Assembly: GCA_026874595.1 (NCBI GenBank)
Contig: CM049311.1
Location: forward strand, 8,533,676 to 8,597,675
DNA: 64,000 nt
Direction of reading: 5' to 3'
DNA from: Sipunculus nudus
Taxonomy: Eukaryota; Annelida; Sipuncula; Golfingiida; Sipunculidae
Part shown: in pieces, positions 12,355 through 25,058 of the stretch
Position numbering within the stretch: the stretch's first letter is position 1
Layout of the letters: every line of letters starts with the position of its first letter
Made by a program: the position numbers and the translations under genes
Notes under the pieces: generated by a model
The model's input: only the letters and a program-made list of their open reading frames with translations
Databases searched by the model: none
What the model was told of the DNA's origin: nothing

Positions 12355-12438
12355 CAGTACTTTTCGGTAACTTTGGTACTTTTCGGTAACTTTTCGGTAC
12401 TTTTTGGTAGCTTTTCGTTACTTTTCGGTACTTTTCGA
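12355..12438. repeat. Minisatellite, ACTTTTCGGTA unit
   Basis: Seven or eight degenerate copies of an 11-12 bp unit TACTTTTCGGTA between the arms of the large inverted repeat. Confidence 0.85.
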
Positions 12439-12701
12439 TGTTTAGAAAGATCCTGCTAAGGTGATGGCAAGAACGTTACAGGGTTACTGGAAAAGCCCCA
12501 TGTTCAGCGAGGCAGTGATAGGGGGCACTTGCTGTACTGATTGTTTGGATGTTCCAAGTCAGTAATCTTCTATTTGTCAAAGAACCTTACATTAGTTATA
12601 TATTTTACCTGCAGGTGGCACAACCTACTCTAGGTGTAGCAATTCAGGCATATAATAACAGTTGGCCCACCGACAACTCTTATTTACATTATCGGCTGCC
12701 C

Positions 12702-12772
12702 AGCATCTATAATTTTTAGATCAAGACGGTAAGTGATGGCATAGCATCTATTATTTTAAGATCAAGCACAGT
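12702..12772. repeat. Short direct repeat beside the inverted repeat
   Basis: AGCATCTAT.ATTTT.AGATCAAG occurs at about 12702-12724 and again at about 12746-12767. Confidence 0.6.
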
Positions 12773-14430
12773 GTGTGTTTTATACCAACATTTACACAGA
12801 TTTGGGCAGGGCCATGAGGGCAAAAAAGGTTGTTTCTGAAAGCATGAGCATTACTAGCCAGCCACAAGTAGCATGCAGAATTACCTGAGTGTAGTTACAA
12901 TGTTATAATGTGTTGACCCTGCCTGTGAAGGCTTGTGATCCAGTCAGGGAATCAGCACCTTCCAATCACTTCTTGGGGATTGACCTCATTTCCTTGTTCA
13001 AAATGGATTGCTCAAAATGAATAGAAATATTTCTAGTCATATTAGGGTATATTCTTTTAGGAAACAGGTGTGCACTTTTCAGTTAAAAAGAGGATATTTC
13101 AAATGAAATAAAAAAAAATTTTTAATTTTAAAAAAGATGATTTAAAATTATGGTATAACTCCTGTCTGAGAATCATCTCTGGTCAGCCTGAACTTCATTG
13201 GAGGCCAGGCTAAATCATTATCAAAACACGAGACATTTTTAATGCTCTAATTAAAACTTTAGGGATTAATAATGACATTGTTACTAATTTTTAATTCAGA
13301 ATCCTATCCTTGGACCATTTATACACAACCCTATCTCTGAACCAACATAATAAATTAAAAAAAGAAATTGAAGCTTTCTTCCTATGTCATAATTTTGCCA
13401 GTAATTAACAATTTAAGTTGATGGTTGTGGTAAAACTGAAAGGAAAACTTGCTCAAATGATGATTTTGCATTGTTGACAAAATTAAGTTTTGGTTTCACT
13501 TAAATAAACTGAATGTTTTCCAGAACTGAAACCTAATCTTGGGCACAGCTGTAGACAACTAATTACAAAGCTGGAGCCTCTAAGTGAAGTAGTTACATTT
13601 ATGCAGTCACAAGTACAGGAATTTTAAAGAGGGAATAATTGATCATGACTTTACATGGCTACACTGCATATGTTGTTTCTTGTATCAGAATCCAAACTTT
13701 TACAGATTAGTACCTACATCTGCCAGTAGATGTCCTTATATACTTAGTTGGAGTACTTTTTCCACACATAACAAGAACAATAGATTTCCTGTATACTGTT
13801 CCCTTCTTTAATTGAATTATTCAGGTTAAATAATGCTTGTTTTAGTTCACTTTCATAAGGTCATGGCATCCTTGTTATCAATTCAACATTTCATATGTTT
13901 AATTAATCTTGATTCAATTCCAGCATTATTGATTATTTAGACCGTGTGTCAATCCATAGCAGGCAATTATGCAAATGAATTTCTTATTATGCAAATTTCT
14001 AAGCTAATTTACATCTTGTTTCTCAGAGGGTAACCTTCTGCCTCTAATCATTATGTAACCTTTCTCCCTTTCATTGCAAATCCATTTCTGGAATGACTGT
14101 GGCGTTTGATAAATTACAATGATCAATATAAACCTTGACAAGATGAACTCCGTCTCGTCGCTCCTTATCTCCTATATACACAAACAATTTTGATGAATGA
14201 GCAAGGATCATTCATAACCTGATACTTATAAATCATATTAATTCCAAATCTCAGTCTCATGTATCTAATCCATTGCCTGTTCATGTTAATTTGTAAAAGC
14301 TCAAATGCAATGAATTGACACAGACTATTTTGTACTTTCTGTTATTAGGTTTTTATAACATTTCTGAAGTTATTTTCTCTTAAATTCAGTGTTGATAATA
14401 TATGGTAAAAATTCTGCTGAGTCTTGTTTT
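12773..14430. other. Intron without recognised repeats; POU-like word pair
   Basis: Two copies of the octamer ATGCAAAT (13969-13976 and 13989-13996) lie 20 bp apart in a stretch that is less repetitive than its surroundings. No exon is recognised. Confidence 0.45.
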
Positions 14431-14433
14431 AAT

Positions 14434-14570
14434 TCAGCTGACAAGTTGGCTTGGCTAAAACTAAAACAGTTGCTCTCAGTCCATCTGTTTGTCTGTTAAA
14501 CCGGCACATTTTGTAACTTATAACGGTAACTACTTTTTATTGGGCTTCCAGTACCTTTCAAGAAATTCTT
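14434..14570 (+). mobile_element. Possible decayed 5' end of a family A element
   Basis: Contains TTCAGCTGAC, then a degraded inverted arm (TTGGCTTGGCT), a 'CAGTCCATCTGTTTGTCTGTT' type leader and 'GGCACATTTTGTAAC', all in the order seen at family A 5' ends. No 3' end recognised. Confidence 0.4.
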
Positions 14571-15469
14571 GTTTAAAAAAAATAAAATAAAATATAAATA
14601 TATGCTGACCTTGTATGTTAAATAAAACAAGTCTAATGGTTACCATATCTTCAAAGAAATGAATGAATGATAAGGATTTCCTATCAAAGTTCAAAATTTA
14701 CATTTTTAATTAAGAATGATAGTTTATAGTTTCAAGATTACGTGTGTAGCTTTAATAACCTGCAGTGCTCATGATATAGGTGTAGCCATTCTTGGTCTTT
14801 GTAACATGGAATTGAGATTTGTCATCTTATATTGTTGAAGTTAAAGTTTCAACAAGGTAAAAACCTGAGAAAACAGTCCATGCAGCACACATCTCAAATC
14901 CACTTATAGCAGTAAATGTAACTGGTCACATAAAATAGAAATGTTTGGTACTGCTGATTGGATGATGTCCTGTAAACACTAAAAAAATTGAAAAAACTAA
15001 AACAAAACAACATAAAATGGTTCATCACACATTGACATATTTGGAAGAAAGAGTCCATATTTCATACAATTGATATTAATTGAAAACTTCTTTCATGTCA
15101 TATCAGGTACTCATGTCCAGTTGTAAAAGTTTCCTTGTGAAATGAACAAAAATATTAAGTTTCAAATAAAAGATTCATCCCAAAACATTGGTGGAAACAG
15201 GTTGGTTAAACAGGCTGTATCCACCATAACAGACTATTGTTGAGAAGGCACCATAGATAGCTCACACCATAAGGAATTGGCCATATTCACCTGTTATAGC
15301 TGGTTATGGAGATGACACTGATGATTTGTGGGGTTCCTGACTTACCAGGAGGGAATAGACGATGGTCTGGTGAACATTTGATCTGTCTTGGTGTCTGATC
15401 TGTAATCAATCTTGGTCATGTGCCCTTCGTTTCTGACTTGCTCTGGTTCTTTATTGTCAGCATTTTTTT
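14571..15469. other. Intron, nothing recognised
   Basis: AT-rich sequence with no repeats or exons that I can support. Confidence 0.55.
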
Positions 15470-16144
15470 TTGGCTCAGCTGCCTTTCAGTCATGCTGAGC
15501 TATAGCAATGGGTCTTTGTCTGTCACCCTGATGCAGGGCATCTCCTTGGAAACTGGAAAAAAGGTCACAGTGACCTATATCCTGTGAGCTTCACAGTGAA
15601 AACATGCTATTTAGCACCATAAAAGCCTGAAGTATTTGAAGTATTGCCTTATTGTTCCTCAAATTTGATACACAAATTATTTCAATGATAACCTCAGATG
15701 AGCTTGAAACTTATAACCTTGACATTGATCTTCAAGTATTTTAGAGTGATAAAGTATTTTCCCCCCTCAGCTTTAGAGATAGGGGCCCATGGGTAAACTT
15801 CTTAATGTTTTTCGAAAGAAAAAAGCCATTCAAGTTTTCATATTTATATACTAGCCAGCATGTCAAATTTGAACAGAACTGGTCAAACCAGTTCTTTAGA
15901 AATGTTATTTTTCTCTTGCACAACTTGTATAGATAAGTTATGATTGGATTCAGTCTTCACATGTGTTTAACCCATCACTTATAAAGAAGTACCTGGTCAT
16001 TGTTGGTGTTTCAAGGTCAAAGGTCATTATCACATCTGAAGTTAATTCCAGTATGGTTTTCAGGTGATAAAATTTCAGTTTTGAATATAAAAAAAAAATA
16101 TAATATAATGCTGGTCATCTGAGAGTCATGAACCATGGGTAAAT
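15470..16144 (+). mobile_element. Family A element, copy A3 (short, decayed)
   Basis: 5' hairpin GGCTCAGCTG...CAGTCATGCTGAGC at 15472-15503, then a 'GGGTCTTTGTCTGTC' leader. The 3' end is degraded (CATCTGAGAGTCATGAACCATGGGT, about 16117-16141). The body includes AGGTCAAAGGTCA at about 16015. Confidence 0.6.
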
Positions 16145-18805
16145 TAATTCTCAGAAATGGTTATGTTCATTATTAGTTTGCTGAAATTGCTCATTAAGGT
16201 CAGGAGCTGAGAGATTCATGATAGACTAAACCATGAATAAAAGACCATTGTTTTCACCATGGTGAAATTTCTCTTCAGTTCTTATTTTGAGCTCACATGG
16301 CACAGTGTTATAAAAGTCTTGCTACATGTTTGCTCATTTTGTGTGGAAATTCCATTTCTCATTTCATATCACCACTTCTCGCTTTTTAATGGTCTCTGAC
16401 TTGATGTATGAGAATTCTATTTACACATGGCTTATTTAACTTTGATGAGTTATATTTTGCTGATGGAGAAAGGGGACAGAGGAAGGAGCGGATGCTGCTT
16501 TCCTTACCACTGGAGGGAACCAAGAGAATGATTAATTAACTAGAGGTCACTCAAAAGAGCAGTGATAGTCAGCCATTCTGGCACCACCTGCTTTTCTTAA
16601 AAAAAAAAAAAAGTAGAACCCATTTCCTTTAAATCTTTATATTAAAATTAATTGGAGTAAAGGATAATAGGGCATTCTCTCTGGAGAAATGCCCACAATG
16701 ATTATTTATTGCCAACATTTTAATGAATAAATATTTATATTGATATTTGTGTAATGAGATAATCATAAAAATTTGTTTAAATGACTATATCAGTTTGCTG
16801 ATGAAAATGTGTGATGTACTAGATCTATCTAATAGATTTACCAGTCTATAAAGAAAGAATGTGCCTATATTGTGGCAAAGACTGATGTCTGAACCATTGA
16901 TAATCATGCAATGAAATCAGTTTTGCTTGTCCTGACCATAGCATTTCAGTAGTTTCTTGCATGTTTTTCAAGATTTATTTTATTGTCATGAATAAAGTCT
17001 CATATTTGGTTGACCTGTTGTGAAAAAATATCCATTTTGGTCAGTATGTTTTCATTCCCAGCTGCTGTAGCATAACACAACACCTCAAAAACTAATTCTT
17101 TTGTCAACTTCTTATGAGCATGGCAGGTGTCTTTTAAGCTTTTTAGGTTATGCCTATGCTTGGTTGAAATTTTTTATTTCATTTAAGTTTTTTTTCAATT
17201 TAAATTAATCAAATGACATAATATCTAAATGCTAGGAACCATTTCTGTTTTTAATTAAATTGCATGCGGATCTTATTGGTATTTTCACCTGAAAAGGTTT
17301 AAGTAAAGTTTTTTTAAAATTTTTTTATTCATATTTTTTAATTTTAAATCTTATATTTCATATGCAACAGGATATCTGAAAGACCATTTCTGGCATCCAC
17401 TCTTCACAGTATATGACAGGGTTATCTAATTGTTCTGTATACTTTCTTATGATAAGTTTACACTTAATTGATTTTTGGACTTGTTAATATTAACTTGATA
17501 ACTTTTTTCAGTTTTAAATTAAAAATTTCAGATGTGAAGTAATATCTCAAAAACTGTTAATCATATCCTTTTCTGACATGATTCACACATGTAATGCTCC
17601 TCCTCACCTGATCAGGTTTAGGCGTTTCCTGGATGTATTTTGTGATTTTTATGAATTCTTCATTTGTTAATTTTATGAAATTTCATTAAAAGCCAAAGTA
17701 CTCATTTCTCACATTCCAAGACATTGGGGGATTCGGCTGTGCAGACCACAGTTGATAATTAAAATTGCCTTTCTTGGAAGGCGTTCATGAATCCTGCCTC
17801 CATGGATTTAACACTTTTGCTAAGGACTTTAATTTCTTTGACATCACTTCCTGCTGGGGCCTAGTTCCCATAATGCCTCACCATCAAAGCTTACAACGTA
17901 AGAGACTATTGATATCAAAGAGGTTAATTTGCTGGTTTTATATCAGGTCTTTAAACCTCTCGGTGATACATAATACATGATTAACGTCAAGAAGTAATGC
18001 GGGACCGTCCTAAGCACTCATGACCACGCATTATCCCAGTCTCCCCTAACCAGAGGATTATACATAAAACCCCTTGGAAGGAGTCTGAATGACAGGACAT
18101 TAATTATGTATTCATGTTGGTTTTATCTCATGGGCCTTTCATTCTATATTGTAATTACAGTGGTTTTGGTTTTAATTACTTTGGCTTTTTATTGGTCAGT
18201 TTCATGCCTGTCTTAAGTTGATTCATTTTTTGTTGGACTAATAATTTACATACAGAAGAGGAGTCCTGGAGGTCAAGGTTGTTGACTCTGGAGCTGAAAG
18301 TGTTTGGTTTAGTTCCACTCAATTGCTCCAAGGAAAAACAGTGATATCTTCCTAGATCCTAAAAATTCCCTTGTTTAAGTTTATGACTTACACATAATTG
18401 AAGGTGCTCAACAAGCATTCTAATGGACATAGCGACTATGTTGCAAGTACAGACAAAATAGCACTCTGTGTGGCTGGTTATATAGTGTGCAATCACATTG
18501 ATTGCGTATGAGAGTATAAACAGTGTACATTAATGATGTATGTGTCTGCAGGTGAATCTACACTATCAAGGTTGCATTCCAGAACAGAGCTACAATAATT
18601 CTGCTGTGCATAATAGGTCAATAGAGCAGTGACATTGAGGGAGTGGAATATGACTTATTATGGTATAAAAGTATTTGTTGCTTTGCCTTTCCTATAATGA
18701 TACAGCGAGGGCATGCTTTCTCTATTGATACATCAATCCCTAACAATGGAGCAGTGTGTGATTACTGATGGATCTGAGAGGAAACAAAACTATAAACTAA
18801 GTATG
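16145..18805. other. Intron; candidate conserved block at 17690-18200
   Basis: Mostly AT-rich with no repeat family recognised. The block 17690-18200 is less AT-biased and has TCF-like words (CATCAAAG, TATCAAAG) and TAATTA-type words, so it is a candidate regulatory element. An open frame at 17765-17980 has no supporting motif. Confidence 0.4.
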
Positions 18806-18945
18806 GTAACCGGCTTCTGTGGCTCTAGTTTGAATCTCAACCAAGGTGTGAGATTTTCAGAGTCAACCACCACCCAGGGTGGGCGCTCTGCAGGCTTATT
18901 GGGAAGGCCGTGCCTAATCACTACAGTTTTATTGCAGATGAGTTC
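18806..18945 (+). mobile_element. tRNA-derived SINE, family 1, internally deleted copy
   Basis: Starts ACCGGCTTCTGTGGCTC like the two other family 1 copies, then lacks about 35 bp of the tRNA-like head. It resumes at the B-box-like GTTTGAATCTC and the conserved body 'GGGCGCTCTGCAGGCTTA'. Open frames across it on both strands are by-products of the repeat. Confidence 0.65.
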
Positions 18946-19528
18946 AGAGGGAAAACAGTGGTTTGAAGGTGGTTTGATCATGGTTAGTTAATATTATCAG
19001 AAACTGCCTGAATTCTTTGAAAAATATTTTGGGAAGAATGAAAGAAACATTTGGGAAGAATGTCAGGAAGTCACCTTCATGGTTTAAAAAAATTTGATGT
19101 ATTAATTAAATAAAATACATCATGTCTTGATTTTTATCCACACAGAGGTAGTTTCATGGAACTTATAAAAATATTCTATCATGTTTGAAGGGACCCCTGC
19201 ACAGATCATGTTTGTTGAATTTATACCATTTTTCTCCTTAAAATATCCTGATATCTCTCATATCTTTCTAAAAGGTTAATTTAATCCCGTACAAAAGTGC
19301 CAAAAACACGTTTATTCTCCTTGTTTGGAGTTGCAGTATATGCACAAAATTCGATCTCTAGTCATTCATGGTAAACAGACAAACATAAACCGTTTTTACT
19401 CACACACAGAACAATAACAATATATGAAACTGGTGAATCAGAGATAGAAAGTCTGTGTGTCTGGATGGTTTTACTGGGAAGCAGATGTATTAAGCCAAAA
19501 TGAACTAAGAGGTAAAGGTGGGGGTTGG
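18946..19528. other. Intron, nothing recognised
   Basis: AT-rich; no repeat or exon supported. Confidence 0.5.
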
Positions 19529-19797
19529 TGATGTCAGTCTCATCCGACACTTTGCCTTCCCTGTCTTGCGAGCCTGTAGTTTTTCTCAGTGCGTACAACC
19601 CAAGCAGCCATAACGGGTGTTAGAAGGTTAGTAGCTCTGTGTTTGCCTGCCAACCATAACCAGTACATATTCACTCCTTGATCGACAGAGCTGACTCTGG
19701 GTGTAGAAGCCTTAGTGCAGGCAGGAGTCAGCAAGGCATGCAAACCAACAACCTTGCCGTCCAGCATCCTAACCATTACACCACCACACTCCTCAAC
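19529..19797 (-). mobile_element. tRNA-derived SINE, family 2, copy 1
   Basis: On the minus strand it begins GAGGAGTGTGGTGGTGTAATGG, a tRNA-like A box (TGGTGTAATGGTTAGGATGC), followed by a weak B box near GGTTGTTGGTTTGCATGCC. The body shares 'CCAAGCAGCCATAAC.GGTG' and 'GATGTCAGTCTCATC' with the copy at 60121-60432 (as read on the plus strand). Confidence 0.65.
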
Positions 19798-19831
19798 TAA
19801 TGGCATAAGTTAATGTACATATAATGGCAAA

Positions 19832-20896
19832 TGGCTGACAGAATCATCTGAGCTATAGCGATCACTCTTTGTCTGTCATCCTGTCTGTCTTTCTGTCTAT
19901 TAACAGGGCACAAATCGTAACTGCTGGACCTAGAATCTTCTTACATGACATTAAGAGAGGTCCATGAACAATCTCCTGGAAAATATGGAATTAGGTCTCT
20001 GTTACCCAAAACCTGTGGGCTATGGGGCTTTGAAGTACCCCTTAGAATAATGGAAAATTTGATACAAGAGCTCAAGTATTTGAAAAACTAATGCATTGAT
20101 CACTATGATTCTTTGCATGGATATTGATCATGAAGTGTTCAATCAGTTTCTGCAGACTGGTGGCGCCACCTGTATTTTTCAATTTTTTAAGATTTTTTTA
20201 TTTATTTTTGTGACATTTAAAGATGTGGTCATATGTTAACAGGGCACAAATCATAATGACTGGACCTAGAATCTTCTAACTTGACATCTAAGGAGGTCCA
20301 TGAAAAATATCCTTGGAAACCCGAAATTGGGTCTCTGTTACCCAAATGAGCTATGGGCTTATAAGCACACCCAAGCATAATTGAAAATTTGATACCAAAG
20401 CAGGGCAAAATCATAACCATTTGACCTAGATTCCTTTAACTAAAAGTACCGGTAAGTCCATGAAAAGTCTCCTTGGAAACCTGAAGTTAGGTCTCTGATA
20501 TCCATATTCTCTGAGCCATGAGGCTTATAAGCACCCCTCAGAATAATTGATAACTTGATACCAAAGTAGGGCACAAATCATAACCATTTGACCCATAATC
20601 TTCTAACTTGACATCCTGAGAGTTCCTCAAATGTTCTCCCCAGGAACCAGAAATTTTGTCACTGTGACCTATATTCTTAGGGTTTTGGAGTATGTTTGAG
20701 CACCCCCGGAAATAATGCAAAATACACACAAATTGCCAGATATCTCAGGAAAGGCTGGCTGAATTGTCATCAAATTTGGTGTGCTTATGGGTCTTGATGA
20801 AATTAAGCTTATATGCATCAACAATGACGCCACCTACTTTATCTTATTTAGTTGCCTGTGCGAGGACTTGTCATTGACCCCCTAGGTCACTCGTTT
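19832..20896 (+). mobile_element. Family A element, copy A4
   Basis: 5' end partly lost (CTGACAGAATCATCTGAGCTATAG), with a 'CTGTCTGTC' leader. The body has about three copies of the module 'CAGGGCACAAATC.TAA..TGGACCTAGAATCTTCT', also found in A6, A7, A8 and A9. Contains GGTGGCGCCACCTG at 20159. The 3' end is TTGACCCCCTAGGTCACTCGTTT (ends 20896). The outermost arm is degraded. Confidence 0.7.
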
Positions 20897-22689
20897 CCTT
20901 TAAAGCCTATGTGTCATCTGGATGGTCAGCACTGGAGACAAACTTTAAGGATTTAGGTTATACTCAGTCACCTTTATCATTGAGTTAGTCCTGTTATGTG
21001 AAGTGAACTTAAGCATGCAAGAGCAGAAGACCTCCAGGGTCTCTTTGCCAAGACAGACTAGCACTTCAGATTGTGGATTTTGGTTATTATGTCACAGGGT
21101 TGACTGAGCAGGTCCTGAGGAGTTAGCAATTCTGGGAAAGTTGTGCTGTGCTGTGATAAGTTTATTGGTGACCTGACCAGATCTATGGGCAGCTGCTAAT
21201 CATCGTAACCATGGACTCTGAGTGTATCCAATCAATAAAACCCTTTATACTAAATTGTATGGGAAATTTTCCCCCAAACTGCATTCTTGACAAGCAAACC
21301 AGATTTTAAAGACTCTTTCTATGACATTGAGCCTGGAGTGGCACATGTCCTAAAATTAAGCTGACATATTTCAATTAACTGTTTTATTATTTGACAGTGA
21401 AAATGAAACTATTATGTTTTAAGTATGTGTGTGTGTGTATCTGAATTGTTATAGCTCTAGGACAGCAACATACACAGCTGAACCGTCTTCTGAACAATCT
21501 TCATTTTAGAATTACATAAATTAATAATCAATTTCCTATGATATTATGGTGTAACACGGAAGGCTGAATTATATAATAATCACCACAGGTCTATATCATA
21601 AATGCTCATATTGTGATGAAATATATTATTTGTCCAAGTGAATCAATATTTAAGCAATAATGTTCTATGTGGGGAAAATTTGAGATGGTTAAGCAAAAGT
21701 GGCTGTAAAATGTTCTTATTCAATTTAGAGGTAGCCACGTCTTGTATAGATATCTCAAATGAATACAAAGAACCAGAAAATCATCAGTAATTGAGCTGTC
21801 ATAAAACATTAAATATTCTAGTTTTTACGGTAAATCAATTTCCTGTGTAGCTTTATACCATAAAGACTATAAATCACACAAGCCAAGCCTATTTGGTGCT
21901 AGGTGTTAAGAAAATTTCCTGCCTGAAATAAATGCTTGATTTCTATGCAAATAGGTTTTCCTTAGTATGAAGTCCAGGTGTTTGTCTGGCTAAAGATGTG
22001 AGGAAAACAACTTGTATCCATGATTGAATCCTAGATGCTACCCAGCCTTAGCCCCTTATTGTTGGAAATTAGAATGCATGGTCTCATGTTTACTCTTGTT
22101 CAGGAATTCTTGGCAGAAAAGTCAATTTTCTTTACTTGTGAAGAAACAATTGGCCAACTTACTGAAAGTGATTAAATGATTTTGTCGCAGAAGTTTTTAC
22201 AACAGTATACTTTCGAAATAAACATCCCTTGACTCTGATATTGAGCGAATTTGGAAATGCATTTTTATTAGATTTACAGTAATTTGTGTGGCCAGTCTGG
22301 TGGACCCAGACTAATTAAAAAGTTAGTCTTGCTCTTGTCAAGCACGATGAAGTTGCTGGCATTCAGACCTATTGTGGTGATGAAAAACATCATGATTTCA
22401 CTTGCAGGAAATTAATATGTCAATGCATTGTAGCAGTTTCCCCATGAATTTGCATCCTCAAACACCCATTATATTTGGTGTCAGAATTTCTTGTCTTCCT
22501 GTTGATTCAGCATTGAAAAAATCTCATGAAACCAGGAAAACATTTTTAGCTGAAAAAGTTGAACATAGGAAATTATATAGATTGAAGACAAATATAAAAG
22601 TTCGCTTAACAAGTTCGCTAACATGAACTGACATTTTGGACCCTGAATCATTTATTTGATTCAAAGTATTTCAATCACATGGACTTGGA
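20897..22689. other. Intron, short GT run only
   Basis: No gene or repeat family recognised. A short (GT)n microsatellite is at 21426-21438. Confidence 0.5.
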
Positions 22690-23060
22690 TTTGAATTATA
22701 ATGTGATCTAAACTAAATTAATTGAATCTGAAATCTATTCTAAATCTATATTTAATCTAATATAACTAAACTTAATTAGTTTATTGTATACTTATTCACT
22801 CTAAATCATTATGGAATCAGCTGAACCATTCTAATCCTATCCATTTTAAATTAATTTATACACTTATCTAATTATAAACTAATCTATAAAAATTTAGACT
22901 AAACTTTTAAAAATTATATTATTTTAATTTTAACTTGCCTAAACTATATTAATAGTGTACAAAAGCGTTGTCAAATCTCACCTAATCTAAACTAATCAGG
23001 CTAAACTAAACCAATGACATCTGATTGTATCTTATTAAAAGTAAGCTAAATTAATGAAAA
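22690..23060. repeat. Cryptically simple sequence built on CTAAAT/AATCTA words
   Basis: A long run of degenerate 'AATCTA', 'ACTAAACT', 'CTAATCT' words with no fixed period. It looks like an old, scrambled simple-sequence array. Confidence 0.55.
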
Positions 23061-23706
23061 TAATATGACATGATCTAGTCTCATCTGATGTAGGTAATCT
23101 GATCTGGTCTTCTTCATTTCATTTTCTTCCTAGTTTCTTATGGCACACATTTTTCAGAACTCAGTAATCAGGAAGCTGAGGTGTTTTTCTGTCATGTTTA
23201 TTTTGTAACTCAGTATTTCAGTAATCTGCTAGATTTCTGTGGTAAACCAAAGGTCACAATTTGTCACCTGTCTGGCCACATGATTGTACTGTGGTGGCCT
23301 TTCAGACAGCCCTATGTCAAACTTGTCACCAGACAAATATCTTTTGTTGAAATGGAAAATACTTCTGAAATTCTACTCTTGACATTTTTGTCTGGGTTTT
23401 GTCTTCTGATGTGAACTAATTACAGAGACTGATTATGCAGAGCTTTGTACTTTTATGTGAGTAATATAACGTAGAGACTAATCTAGTGGTGGGAGTGGGC
23501 TCCTATTCATAATCAGTCACTGGTCTGAGCAAACAGCAATTGTTAACCAGCTCAGCTATCTGTTCCATTAAATGTGAAAATTGAATTTTTTAGTGTATTT
23601 TTAATGTTGCATCATGCATATTTTCCGTTCTAAACCTTGCAATATAACTCTCTGAAATACTCTGTTAAAAACTATTGAAAATGTCATAAAAGCTCTTGGC
23701 CCCAGG

Positions 23707-24140
23707 TGTTTAGCTTAGCTGACTCTAAGTCAACTGAGCTAAAGCAATGGTCCTTCATCTGTCAGCTGTGTGCCTGTCTGTTTTAGTGTCCATCAGGCCG
23801 TCTCTTAAACTAGCACATTTTGAAACCATTGGACCAATGAATCTGAAATTCAGCATTCAGTTAAATGTCCCCCAGATCTCCTACTAACCCATAACTGGGT
23901 CACCACAACTTGGTTCCCTTGAGATATTAAGGGAAAACTTTGTTACATTTCAAGACTGCCTAATATCAAAACAACCAATCTGTTTTTTCCTCTCTATATC
24001 TCCTATGTACATACCAGAAATTAGGTCAGTATCTTGTAAAGTTATAGGCCGGAATATAATGCACTTTGTAAAACATCAGGAAATATATTTACTCAATATG
24101 AAACTGTTAATTTAATTTTCACAGCTTGTACACATACATG
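23707..24140 (+). mobile_element. Family A element, copy A5 (3' truncated)
   Basis: 5' hairpin TTAGCTTAGCTGAC...CAACTGAGCT at 23710-23740. The body aligns to the first module of A1/A2 ('CACATTTTGAAACC', 'AGACTGCCTAATATCAAAAC') in diverged form. No 3' terminus found. Confidence 0.65.
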
Positions 24141-24550
24141 GTCACTTTTTTATGGTCAGTAGGGTCGCTGGGGATGTTTTTTTTTTTCTTTTGAGGACTT
24201 GATATGATAGAATCAACATTAGCCTTTGGTAGTACTTAAAACTGAAAGAACAACTGACTTTAGATAAAACTTGATGGTTCTCCCATTACTAGACTTGCAC
24301 ATGTATGTTCTTATATAACTGTTCTATGAAAATTGACAAATATAATAGTATTGCATACTTTCAGAACAGTGAATTATTTTATTTTAATGAAAGTTTGATT
24401 CTTTCATTTAAACATAAACTAACATGAAATAAGTTTAGAATTGACCCTCTTATGAAAAGAATTTTTTCACGTTTATTTGATACGGTATCAAATACGGTAA
24501 ATATTATATTGAAGTATGGACCATTTTCACAGAGACAATATATAAGCTGC

Positions 24551-24581
24551 AAGAGAGAGAGGGGAGAGAGAGAGAGAGAGA
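24551..24581. repeat. GA microsatellite
   Basis: Interrupted (GA)n run. Confidence 0.9.
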
Positions 24582-25058
24582 CTTAAAAAAGATAGAGATG
24601 TAGGGAGATATAGAGAAAGGGGCAATATTATTATAGTTAAGATGTTTATATATAGAAAATGTTTCTAAATACATTTCTCATTTTTGCAAATTTAAGTAAA
24701 AATTTCCTATTTATGGATAATAAAATCCCTCATGTTGAGAAATAGTTAAGCAATCCATGTTGACAGTTCCTTTGCAGAATTCTAAACTGTTATTTTTGGA
24801 GACGGGAAATGTATAAGTGGTTAAATAGGAAACTGTCCTGGTTTCAAGAACATGTTGGATTTCCTGTTACAAAAACCCAAATGAAAACACAAGAATGGAG
24901 GTAGTCAAGTCATTGTTCTGCAATTTATCAGTTACAGAGGAAAAACAAATGCAAACAAGAAGAGCTTGTTCATAAAGTCATTGTAGATGTGAAGTTTTGT
25001 TCTCATCTCCGGCTTGTACATAGGAAGCCTTGTTTGAGAAAATAGCTTTTCTACGCAG

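Larger units (their letters stand above)
11779..12704. repeat. Large inverted repeat (about 242-bp arms) around a GC-rich centre
   Basis: Left arm 11779-12021 and right arm 12461-12704 are reverse complements with only scattered mismatches. The 440-bp centre (12022-12460) is much richer in GC and CpG than its surroundings. It holds a minus-strand open stretch (11942-12184) and an AT-rich minisatellite (12355-12438). The last 24 codons of the open stretch, DGKNVTGLLEKP onward, are also encoded by the right arm on the plus strand, so part of a coding-like sequence was copied in inverted orientation. It could be a foldback transposon or an inverted gene-fragment duplication. Confidence 0.8.
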
